Positions 51,642 through 59,159 of a stretch of 64,000 nt of DNA are shown here, one piece after another. The notes under the pieces are model-generated. The model worked only from the letters and a program-made list of their open reading frames with translations. It was not told the DNA's origin and made no database searches. The DNA comes from Polyangiaceae bacterium. Its GTDB lineage: Bacteria > Myxococcota_A > Polyangia > Polyangiales > Polyangiaceae. Both the position numbers and the translations under genes were made by a program. Position 1 is the first letter of the stretch; each line of letters begins with the position of its first letter. The stretch is from NCBI GenBank assembly GCA_015075635.1, contig JABTUA010000001.1:248001-312000 (forward strand), in the 5' to 3' direction.

Positions 51642-53024
51642 CTAGGCGGACGGCGCGGCCGTCTTCCTCTTCTTCTTCTTCTTCTTGTTCGCCGACGGCG
51701 GCGGCGGAGACGCCTCTTCCTCGGCGGGCTCGTCGGCAGCGGGTTTCTCCTCCTCCGCTTCCTCGTCACTCTCCTCCGCTCCGGGCCCGAGGCTCATCGC
51801 CGCCTCGGGGTGCTTCCTCGCCCCTTCGTCCAGCGTGTACCAGACGACCCCGGCGGCGACGCCGGTCAGGAGCCCGACCCACTGCGAGGTCGAGAGCTGA
51901 AGCGACGAGGCGTCGGCGAAGCTCGCCGGCTTGAGCACGAAGTAGAGCGCGACCGGCGGCACGATGGCCAGCGCGTCGGTGGCGTAACGGAGCCGGGGAT
52001 TCGAGAAGCTGCGCGACGGGCCGTACACGTACGCGGCGGCGAAGATCAGGAGCGCCGCAGGGAGGTAGACGTGGGTGGCGATGTACGGCCCGAGCTCGCC
52101 GCGCTCCGCGTCGTCGCGCAGGATCTCGATGATGAAGCGCAGGTAGCCGTAGCCGAGCGTGAGCGCCAGGAAGGCCTGCCCGCGGAAGCGGACGTGCTTG
52201 CGCACCAGCACCACGACGACGAAGAGCAGCGCGCCGGCCAACACTTCGTAGAGCTGCGTCGGGTGCACGGGCAAGGACGCCTCGACGTCCGGCGCGAGCC
52301 CGCGCTGGTTCACGTGTTGGATCCAGGCCGGCGACCCCGAGCCTTCGAGCAACGTGCCCTCGGCCCAGCGCGGGAAGGTGCCGAGCTTCTTCAGCCAGGC
52401 CGGCGCCGTCTCGCCGAGCGGCTTGCCGAAATCGCAGCCGAACATGTAGCAGCCGACGCGCGTGATCAGCACACCGAGGGCCAGGCCGGGCGCCGCGGCG
52501 TCTCCCCAGGCGAGGAGCCGGATCTTCTGCGCGCGCAGGTACAGGAACGAGCCGATGAAGCCGCCCAGGAACCCGCCGTAGGCCACCAGCCCGCCGCGCC
52601 GGAGCGCGAACAGATCCCGGAAGCTCTCGAACTCGTGGGGGTTCGTCGCGACGTACATCAGGCGCGCGCCCGCCAGGGCCGCCAGCGCGGTGACGAAGTA
52701 GCAGTTCGCCATCTTGTCGCGCGGCAGCCCGACTCTCTCCGCGAGCCCGAGCGTCAGGAACCAGCCGACGACGATGGCCACGCAGAGCATCGCGCCGTAG
52801 CTGTAGATGGGCAGCGGTGAGAGCGTGTAGACCTGGCCCTGGTAGCTGAACGCAGACAGGCCCGCTGCAGCGGCGAGCACTGCACCGATCACCAGCAGAT
52901 CGCCGGCGCGCTTCTTGTACCCGAACAGCGCGAGCACCGCGCCGAGCGCGGCGAGCACGAGCAACGCCGGAAACAGAGGAATGGTCCACGCCGGCAGCGG
53001 CAGGCGGAACAGCACGGGGAACAT
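51642..53024 (-). CDS. lgt: prolipoprotein diacylglyceryl transferase with C-terminal extension
   Basis: A 460-residue Lgt, longer than the usual 260-300. RRGGLVAYGGFLGGFIGSF contains the Lgt signature, GCYMFGCDFGKPLGE the second and HPTQLYEVLAGA the third. About eight transmembrane segments are seen. After these come two extra segments and an acidic tail (EESDEEAEEEK) ending in a Lys-rich run. The enzyme moves a diacylglycerol group to the lipobox Cys of prolipoproteins, so it serves the dozen or so lipoproteins of this window. Confidence 0.88.
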   Translation of the reverse strand: MFPVLFRLPLPAWTIPLFPALLVLAALGAVLALFGYKKRAGDLLVIGAVLAAAAGLSAFSYQGQVYTLSPLPIYSYGAMLCVAIVVGWFLTLGLAERVGLPRDKMANCYFVTALAALAGARLMYVATNPHEFESFRDLFALRRGGLVAYGGFLGGFIGSFLYLRAQKIRLLAWGDAAAPGLALGVLITRVGCYMFGCDFGKPLGETAPAWLKKLGTFPRWAEGTLLEGSGSPAWIQHVNQRGLAPDVEASLPVHPTQLYEVLAGALLFVVVVLVRKHVRFRGQAFLALTLGYGYLRFIIEILRDDAERGELGPYIATHVYLPAALLIFAAAYVYGPSRSFSNPRLRYATDALAIVPPVALYFVLKPASFADASSLQLSTSQWVGLLTGVAAGVVWYTLDEGARKHPEAAMSLGPGAEESDEEAEEEKPAADEPAEEEASPPPPSANKKKKKKRKTAAPSA

Positions 53025-53095
53025 CGCTTCCCCGCATACCGCGCAAAACGCCGCGCCACAAAGCCGGTGCGAAAGCCCGCTTCTGGCGTGCTAGC

Positions 53096-54142
53096 ATGCG
53101 GCCCGTGCAGCGTTTCTTCTCGTACCTCGGGCTCGTGACGCTGGCCTCGGCCTGCGTCCCCACCGATGACCAGCCCCAGAGCAGCTCGGCGCCGGCGAAC
53201 CCCGCCCCCCAGCCGCAGCCGCAGCCGGCACCAGCGCCCCCGCCACCGGTGGCGCAGCCGCAGGGCTCCGGCCGGCTCGACCCCAATCGGCCCATGGCCT
53301 CGGCCAACCCCTTCGTGCTCGGCGACGCCGCGCCCAAGCCGGGCGCGCGCAGCGTCTCGGCGCGCGAGCAGCGACGGCTGGTTTCGCCAGCGCTGAGGGA
53401 CAAGGGCCGCGACCCCGCGCAGCTGGCGCAGCCCCCGGCGGCTCCGCCCGAGCCGCCGCCGCCGCCGGTTCTGGAGCAGCCCAGCGTCGCCGCACAACCG
53501 GTCGCCGCCGCAGCCGCCCCCAAGCCACCCGCCGCGGCCCCCGACAGCCCGATCACCGGCGTCTACTGGGACACCTTCGAGCGCGGGGAGCTCGGCGCGG
53601 AGTGGAACCCGACCAGCCCGGAGTGGCGCATCATCGGGGGCCGACTTTGCGGCTCGAAGGCGCGCAACCACCCGGTGTGGCTGAAGCGCAAGCTCCCGAC
53701 CAACGCCCGCATCGAATTCGACGCCGTCTCGACGTCGGCGGACGGCGACCTGAAGGTCGAGATCTGGGGCGACGGCAAGGGCTTTGCCAAAGGTGTCTCG
53801 TACAACGACGCCACCAGCTACCTCGCCATCTACGGCGGCTGGAAGAACCAGTTCCACGTCCTGGCACGCCTCGATGAGCACGCGCCGGGCCGGCCGGAGG
53901 TGAAGGTCTCGGCGGGTGGCGACTACAAGGCGCGCCCGGTGGTGCCGAACACCGTCTACCACTTCAAGGTCGAGCGCAGCGACGGCAAGACGGTGCGCTG
54001 GTTCGTGGACGACATCGAGATCATCGCGTTCACGGACCCGGCCCCCCTGCGCGGCGATGGCCACGAGCACCTCGGCTTCAACGACTGGGAAGTCCAAGTC
54101 TGCTTCGACAACCTCGTGATCTCTGCCTTGCCCGGAGGCTGA
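53096..54142 (+). CDS. lipoprotein with C-terminal laminin-G/jelly-roll-like domain
   Basis: A 348-residue protein. The signal ends in LASAC (Cys about 20), followed by a very Pro/Gln-rich linker of about 135 residues. The last 190 residues form a beta-sandwich of the concanavalin/laminin-G type: WDTFERGELGAEWNPTSPEWRIIGGRLCGS, ARIEFDAVSTSADGDLKVEIWGDG, YHFKVERSDGKTVRWFVDDIEII and HEHLGFNDWEVQVCFDNLVI. Such domains bind carbohydrates. Its stop is immediately followed by the GTG start of the next gene, so they are in one operon. Confidence 0.7.
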   Translation: MRPVQRFFSYLGLVTLASACVPTDDQPQSSSAPANPAPQPQPQPAPAPPPPVAQPQGSGRLDPNRPMASANPFVLGDAAPKPGARSVSAREQRRLVSPALRDKGRDPAQLAQPPAAPPEPPPPPVLEQPSVAAQPVAAAAAPKPPAAAPDSPITGVYWDTFERGELGAEWNPTSPEWRIIGGRLCGSKARNHPVWLKRKLPTNARIEFDAVSTSADGDLKVEIWGDGKGFAKGVSYNDATSYLAIYGGWKNQFHVLARLDEHAPGRPEVKVSAGGDYKARPVVPNTVYHFKVERSDGKTVRWFVDDIEIIAFTDPAPLRGDGHEHLGFNDWEVQVCFDNLVISALPGG

Positions 54143-55354
54143 GTGGCCGAAGAAGCCGAGCTCAACCTCGATGAAGAGCTCGACGAGCTGGAGAACCGGC
54201 TCGAACGCCTGCGTGCGCTCTACGAGCAGTACTTCCTGGGCATCGAGAAGCTCGAGCCGTCGGTTCCACGCAAGGACGTGGAGCGCCGCATCTGGGTCTT
54301 GCGCCGGGTGAAGTTCAAGAACACCGGCAAGCGCTTCAAGTTCAACGTGCTCACGCAGCGCTTCAACACCTTCGCGCAGTACTGGGCGCGCATCTGCCGC
54401 GAGATCGAGAACGGCACCTACAAGCGCCACCTGATCAAGGCGGAGAAGACCTTCGGTGAGCCGCTCACCATTGCCGCGAAGCGCCGCAAGGGCGACTTCT
54501 CCAAGAAGAAGGAGGAGGAAGCGCCACCCATCGAGCCCTCGATGGAGCCGCCGGTGGACAGCCTCGACACGATGCTCGGCCTCAAGCCCACGAAGGTGCC
54601 CACCGCGCCAGGCCTCACGCCCGGGCCCTTCGCAAAGAGGGAAGCCCCCACCCGACCAGGGCGCTTCCAGCTCGAGAAGCTCGACCTCGACATCGACGAC
54701 ATCATCGGCGGTGGCGCCGCGCCCATCTCGAAGCGCCCCCAGGGTCCGGTGGGGCCGGTGCGCGCCAAGCCGGCGGCTGCCGCTCCGCCGCCGTCGATCG
54801 AGCCGCCGCCGCTCTCGGGGCCCCCCGTCAGCCGACCGGGTGGCGGCAAGGCGCCGCCACCCGTCGGGCCGATGGTCGGCGCGCGGCCCCGGCTGCCGAA
54901 GGGCATCGCTCCGCCCGCCGAGCCGCCTCCCGCGGCCGTTCAGCCCCCGCCCGCGGCGGACCCGCAGAAGCCGAGGCCTCCGCCCGTCCCGGCTCGAGCC
55001 AAGCCGGCACCGCCGCCGATCCCCGCCCGCTCGGTGCCGCCCGCTGCGCCCGCGCCGGCCGCTCCGCGCGCGCGACCCCCGGTTGCGCCGCCCCCATCAG
55101 TCCGGCCCGCCGCGCCCGCGCGCCCGGCCGCGCCAGCGGGGAGCCTGAGCGACGATCGCCTGAAGGAAATCCACTCGCGTCTCCTCGACGCGAAGCGTCA
55201 AACCAACGATGCCAAGTCAGTCTCGCTGGACGGCCTGAGCAAGCAGCTCAAGGCCACCGAAGACAAGCTCCGGCAGCAGCACGGGAACCGCAAGATCGAC
55301 TTCGACGTGGTGATCAAGGACGGCAAGGCCGTCGTGAAACCCATCGTGAAGTGA
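54143..55354 (+). CDS. coiled-coil protein with Pro/Ala-rich linker (MXAN_5187-like)
   Basis: A 403-residue cytoplasmic protein. The first 130 residues are helical and charged: LDELENRLERLRALYEQYFLGIEKLEPSVPRKDVERRIWVLRRVKFKNTGKRFKFNVLTQRFNTFAQYWARI. I recall this as the domain named after M. xanthus MXAN_5187. The middle 180 residues are Pro/Ala/Arg-rich and disordered. The last 70 are helical (LSDDRLKEIHSRLLDAKRQ). The start is a GTG immediately after the previous stop. Function unknown. Confidence 0.6.
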   Translation: MAEEAELNLDEELDELENRLERLRALYEQYFLGIEKLEPSVPRKDVERRIWVLRRVKFKNTGKRFKFNVLTQRFNTFAQYWARICREIENGTYKRHLIKAEKTFGEPLTIAAKRRKGDFSKKKEEEAPPIEPSMEPPVDSLDTMLGLKPTKVPTAPGLTPGPFAKREAPTRPGRFQLEKLDLDIDDIIGGGAAPISKRPQGPVGPVRAKPAAAAPPPSIEPPPLSGPPVSRPGGGKAPPPVGPMVGARPRLPKGIAPPAEPPPAAVQPPPAADPQKPRPPPVPARAKPAPPPIPARSVPPAAPAPAAPRARPPVAPPPSVRPAAPARPAAPAGSLSDDRLKEIHSRLLDAKRQTNDAKSVSLDGLSKQLKATEDKLRQQHGNRKIDFDVVIKDGKAVVKPIVK

Positions 55355-55356
55355 GC

Positions 55357-55629
55357 TCAGCGGGCCAGGCGCTGGCGCTCGGACGGAGGCACGGAGGGGC
55401 GCCGGGTCTCGACCAGGGGCTCGTCCTCGCAGAAAAGAATGGCGCAGGAGCTACGGCCTCCCTCTTGGAGGCGCCCGCAGAGCTCGGCCAGCTCTTCATC
55501 CGAGTCCACCACGTCGCCCTCCACGGGCTGCAGCGTGGCCTGGTCGTAGCGGCAGTTGTCCAGCGCTACCCATAGTCCTTTGAACTCTCCCGAGCGACAC
55601 AGCTCGGGCCAGGTCATTCTGGTCGACAT
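55357..55629 (-). CDS. small protein of unknown function
   Basis: A 90-residue protein with GEFKGLWVALDNCRYDQATLQPVEGDVVDSDEELAELCGRLQEGGRSSCAILFCEDE. The 'KGxWVALD' start and the acidic DSDEELAELC helix suggest a compact alpha/beta fold. It is convergent with the coiled-coil gene (2 bp apart). A promoter-like element with an inverted repeat lies 70-100 bp upstream. Confidence 0.5.
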   Translation of the reverse strand: MSTRMTWPELCRSGEFKGLWVALDNCRYDQATLQPVEGDVVDSDEELAELCGRLQEGGRSSCAILFCEDEPLVETRRPSVPPSERQRLAR

Positions 55630-55699
55630 CGCACTGATTGCTTTGCTTGGGTGAGAATTTCTGAGGAGCCCCCAGCTCGAGTCAGAAGCGATGAGGAGA

Positions 55700-55729
55700 G
55701 ATCTAGACCCGCTCTTCTCGGGTCGTCAA
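55700..55729 (-). promoter_or_regulatory. candidate promoter with operator-like spacer
   Basis: On the minus strand TTGACG (55724-55729) and TAGATC (55700-55705) are separated by 18 bp. The spacer contains gacccg-N7-cgggtc (55706-55711 and 55719-55724), a perfect 6-bp inverted repeat. A second pair, gggtgt/acaccc (55735-55740 and 55753-55758), lies just upstream. A long spacer with a dyad inside it is the style of MerR-type promoters. Confidence 0.3.
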
Positions 55730-55793
55730 GAGATGGGTGTGGCAAAAGGTATACACCCGAGCACCCTTTCGCCGACAATTGCCGAAGCTTCGC

Positions 55794-57524
55794 CTACTTG
55801 CAGCTCGAGCCGGCCAGGGCGTTGTTCAGGGCTGGACTGTCGGCGCCCATGGCCTTCGCCGCGGCGATGGTCCCCTTCGCCTGCGCGCACTTGCCGTTCA
55901 GCGCGGCCGACTTCGCGGCACCGGGCGCCTTTCCCCGGGCAATTTGCGAGCACTGCGCCTTCTTCGCCCCGTCGGTGCACTTCGAGTAGGCGGCGGAGGC
56001 CCCGCCAATGTTCCCGCCGGACGCAGCGCTGATGCAGGCGTCGCAGGCCTTGGCCGGATCGACCTTTGGCGCGGTGCTGGTCCCGGTCGTGGTCGGCTTG
56101 GCCGTGGGCTGCGGGGTCGTGCCCGCGTCTTCCGTCGGCGGGGCTGCGGTCGTGTCCCCCGTCCCCGTGGGCGTGCCGGTTCCCGTGCCGGTGTCCACCG
56201 GCCCGACCGTGGTCGCCCCGGTGGAGGTGCCGAACGGGTTGGTCAGCGGCTGATCGGTGCCGTCGTCCTTCTTCCGCTGCATCACGAAGACGACGACGAT
56301 GATCACCCCGAGCAGCGCGAGCAGGCCCGCCAGCCCGAAGATCAGGCCCTTGCCTCCTCCTCCGCCGCGGCTGGGCATGGGTGCCGGCGGCACCATCGGC
56401 GCGGGCGCCATCATCGGCGCGGGCGCCATCATCGGCGCGGGCGATTGTGGGACCGGAGTCACCGCGGGCGCCGAGCCGAAGGAGCCGAAGTCGGGCGCTG
56501 CCGCCATGGCCGCGGTGCCCTGGACTTGCAGCTTCTCGCGCGGCGGCTCCTCGACCACGGTGATGCCGCCGCCGTGGGACAGCTCCGCGTAGAAGTCCTT
56601 CGCGGTCTCCTGGCGTTGCTCGCGGTCCTTGGAGAGCGCGCGCAAGATGGCCTTGCGCATGTGGTCGGAGATGGAGCTCGCGGGCGCGGTGACCTCGAAG
56701 GGCAGCGGCTGCGCGGTCATGTGCTGCGTCGCCCACTGCCACGGCGTGTCCGCCTCGAAGGGCAGCTTTCCCGTCAGCATCTCGTAGGTCATCACGCCCA
56801 GCGAGTAGATGTCGCTGCGCGAATCGAGGGCCTTGCCCGTGAACTGCTCCGGGCTCATGTAGGGCGGGGTGCCGAGCACCATGCCCTGCTGGGTCAGCTT
56901 CGCCTCCTTCTGGGCGTCCGCCGACTCGCTACGGGCGGCGATGCCGAAGTCGAGCACCTTCACGAAGTCCACCTCGCCGGCCCGGTCGGTGAGGATGATG
57001 TTCTCGGGCTTCAGATCGCGGTGGATGATGCCCTGCTTGTGAGCCTCGTCGAGCGCGCCGCAGACCTGCTTCATGATCTTGAGCACGCGCTCGGGGATCA
57101 TGGGTCCGCCTTGCTCGATGATCTCGTTCAAGGGCTTGCCCTTGACGAACTCCATCGCGATGTAGAGCGTGCCGTCCGCGGTGGAGCCGAAGTCGTAGAA
57201 CTTGATGGTGTTCGGGTGCTCCAGCTGGGCCACCGTGCCGCACTCGCGGTGGAAGCGCGCGAGCACGGAGGGGTCCTTCGACAGGTGCTGGTGCAAGGTC
57301 TTGATGGCGACCTGGCGGATGGTCGAGCCCATCTGCTGCTCGCCCACGTAGACGATGCCCATGCCGCCCTCGCCGAGCACGCCGGTGACCCGGTAGCGCC
57401 CGCCGATGACCTGGCCGATGAGCTTGTCCTCGGCGCCTTCGTCGTGAGTCGGAAGCACCCCCCCGCACTTGGCACAGAACCGCGCGCCATCGATGTTGGC
57501 GTGGCCGCAGGTCTCACAATTCAT
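55794..57524 (-). CDS. Ser/Thr protein kinase with zinc ribbon and exported C-terminal domain
   Basis: A 576-residue Hanks-type kinase. A complete zinc ribbon (C3, C6, C17, C20) precedes the kinase domain (about 42-320): GEGGMGIVY, ATP Lys75 in VAIKT, HRDLKPEN (Asp170), DFG (192-194) and SPEQ. A Pro/Met-rich linker (APMMAPAPMM) and a transmembrane helix (about 393-415) follow. The exported domain is Thr/Gly-rich, then about 80 residues with six Cys. All catalytic residues are present. It is similar in layout to the first kinase (15030-16649), but its zinc ribbon is intact. Confidence 0.9.
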   Translation of the reverse strand: MNCETCGHANIDGARFCAKCGGVLPTHDEGAEDKLIGQVIGGRYRVTGVLGEGGMGIVYVGEQQMGSTIRQVAIKTLHQHLSKDPSVLARFHRECGTVAQLEHPNTIKFYDFGSTADGTLYIAMEFVKGKPLNEIIEQGGPMIPERVLKIMKQVCGALDEAHKQGIIHRDLKPENIILTDRAGEVDFVKVLDFGIAARSESADAQKEAKLTQQGMVLGTPPYMSPEQFTGKALDSRSDIYSLGVMTYEMLTGKLPFEADTPWQWATQHMTAQPLPFEVTAPASSISDHMRKAILRALSKDREQRQETAKDFYAELSHGGGITVVEEPPREKLQVQGTAAMAAAPDFGSFGSAPAVTPVPQSPAPMMAPAPMMAPAPMVPPAPMPSRGGGGGKGLIFGLAGLLALLGVIIVVVFVMQRKKDDGTDQPLTNPFGTSTGATTVGPVDTGTGTGTPTGTGDTTAAPPTEDAGTTPQPTAKPTTTGTSTAPKVDPAKACDACISAASGGNIGGASAAYSKCTDGAKKAQCSQIARGKAPGAAKSAALNGKCAQAKGTIAAAKAMGADSPALNNALAGSSCK

Positions 57525-57573
57525 GGCGGGCGCTAGCGTCGCACGAAGCGCCCCCCTCTGGCCACATTAGCAG

Positions 57574-58254
57574 TCAGTCATTGGGCGCAGCGTCCCCGAC
57601 CGGCCCAGCCGCCGCGCTCGCGTCCCCCGCGTCCGCGGGAAGCGCGGCGATCGGCGGGCCGAGGGGGGCGTCCGGCGGCCACGCCAGCTCCAGCGTCGTG
57701 CCGGTCGCGCGGTCGATCAACGCGGCTCGGGTCGCGCGGGTGCTCGCCGGGACCAGGACCTTCAGCGTCGCGACCACCCCCGCGGCGAAGCTCGGCGGCT
57801 CGTGCAGCGGGTGCTTCTTCTTCTTGCGCGGATCCTCCGCGGCGACCAGCGGAAAGTCGAAGCGCACGCGCTCGATCAGCTCGCGCCCGAGCCAGAGCTC
57901 GATGGCGAAGCGTCCCATCTTGCGCACGGCGGGCACCGGTCGCTGAAAGCGCACGCCGCGCACGCTCTGGACGCGCACCTTGCCGCCCTCGTAGACGACC
58001 TCGTACTCGAAGTGGCGCGCTTCCTTGAGCGCCTCCGGATCGGGCAGCGAGCCGGGGCCCGGATCGCGCTCGGCGGCGCCGATCAGCTGGCGCGCGTCGC
58101 TCCCCGCGTCCACGGCGCCGGCGTCCTGATCGCTGCCTTCGCCGATGCGCGCGGGCATCGAGAGCGCAGGGCCTTGCGCCGTGCCTTCGAAGCGCGCTCC
58201 CGAGCACGCCAGCGCGACGCCACCGGCGAGGAGCAGGGCTCGGAGGACGCGCAT
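57574..58254 (-). CDS. lipoprotein of unknown function
   Basis: A 226-residue protein with a signal ending in ALAC (Cys about 17). The body has a beta-rich segment (YEVVYEGGKVRVQSVRGVRF, FAIELWLGRELIERVRFDFPL) and a Lys-rich KKKKHPLHEPPSF. The C-terminus is Ala/Asp-rich. No catalytic motif. It lies 11 bp upstream of the RluA-type gene stop on the same strand, so the three genes 57574-61729 may be one operon. Confidence 0.55.
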   Translation of the reverse strand: MRVLRALLLAGGVALACSGARFEGTAQGPALSMPARIGEGSDQDAGAVDAGSDARQLIGAAERDPGPGSLPDPEALKEARHFEYEVVYEGGKVRVQSVRGVRFQRPVPAVRKMGRFAIELWLGRELIERVRFDFPLVAAEDPRKKKKHPLHEPPSFAAGVVATLKVLVPASTRATRAALIDRATGTTLELAWPPDAPLGPPIAALPADAGDASAAAGPVGDAAPND

Positions 58255-58265
58255 GGCGCCGAGCT

Positions 58266-59159
58266 TTAGCGCATCGCGCTCGCGCGTTCCAAGTCCTCGC
58301 CTCCGCCCCCCAAGGCCAGCCAGATCTCGGCGAAGTCGGCGGGCGGCGGCGCGACCACGACCCAGGGCTCGCCGCTCGGGCGGGGCAGCTCGACGCGCGC
58401 GGCGTGCAGCATGACGCGCGGGACCTCGAGCACGCTGCCGCTCTCGGTGCCGAGCCGCCGCGCTCCGCCATGCGCGCGGTCGCCGAGCAGCGGCGCGCCG
58501 AGCTCGCGGGCGTGGAGCCTGAGCTGGTGCTTGCGACCCGTCTCCGGCCAGAGCGTCAGGAGAGCGGGGCTGACCCGCTCGCCGCTCGGGAGCTGGTGCG
58601 GCCGTGCGGTGGCCACCACCGCGTAGCGCGTGCGCGCCGCGCGACCTTCGACCGGAGTCGACACGCCGCCGTGCTCCGGCGCCGGCGCGCGCTCGGCGAT
58701 GGCGACGTACGCGCGCGAGATGGCGCCCTGCTCACGCAGCCGTGCGGCGCGCTGGTGCGCCGTGCGGCTCTCCGACAAGAGGACCAGCCCGCTGACCCCG
58801 ACGTCGAGCCGAGACACCGCGTGGACCTGGCGCGCTCCGATGAGCGCCGCGATCTCTCGGCTCAAGCAGGCGTGGCCGCTCCGGTCGGCCTCGGTGGGAA
58901 GAGCCGCGGGCTTGTGCGCGATCACGAAGCCGTCCGCACGCTCGACCACCCAGGCCGGCTCCTCGCTGGGGCGCGCAGCGAAGACCTCGACGCGACTGCC
59001 GACGTCGAGCTCCTCGGTCGCGTCGCTCGCGCGCCGCCGCTCGACGAACACCCGGCCTTCGGCGAGCGCCCGCGCGTCCACGCCCAGAGCCTCGAGCACC
59101 TCCCCGAGCGTACGCGGACCGTCCGGCCCCACCTGCCAGAGCTGCTTGCCTCGACTCAT
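58266..59159 (-). CDS. RluA-family RNA pseudouridine synthase
   Basis: A 297-residue protein: an S4-like N-terminal domain (about 1-70), then the catalytic domain. The motif HAVSRLDVGVSGLVLL carries the catalytic Asp of the RluA family (normally HRLD), and TGRKHQLRLHARELGAPLLGD is the second signature. It modifies uridines in rRNA or tRNA, and the substrate is not clear. The ATG at 59159 overlaps the stop of the upstream gene (ATGA). Confidence 0.85.
   Translation of the reverse strand: MSRGKQLWQVGPDGPRTLGEVLEALGVDARALAEGRVFVERRRASDATEELDVGSRVEVFAARPSEEPAWVVERADGFVIAHKPAALPTEADRSGHACLSREIAALIGARQVHAVSRLDVGVSGLVLLSESRTAHQRAARLREQGAISRAYVAIAERAPAPEHGGVSTPVEGRAARTRYAVVATARPHQLPSGERVSPALLTLWPETGRKHQLRLHARELGAPLLGDRAHGGARRLGTESGSVLEVPRVMLHAARVELPRPSGEPWVVVAPPPADFAEIWLALGGGGEDLERASAMR

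Noticed and set aside
54143-55354. ribonuclease- or helicase-like function for the coiled-coil protein
   Set aside because: Only a helical start and a Pro-rich linker are visible; no catalytic motif.
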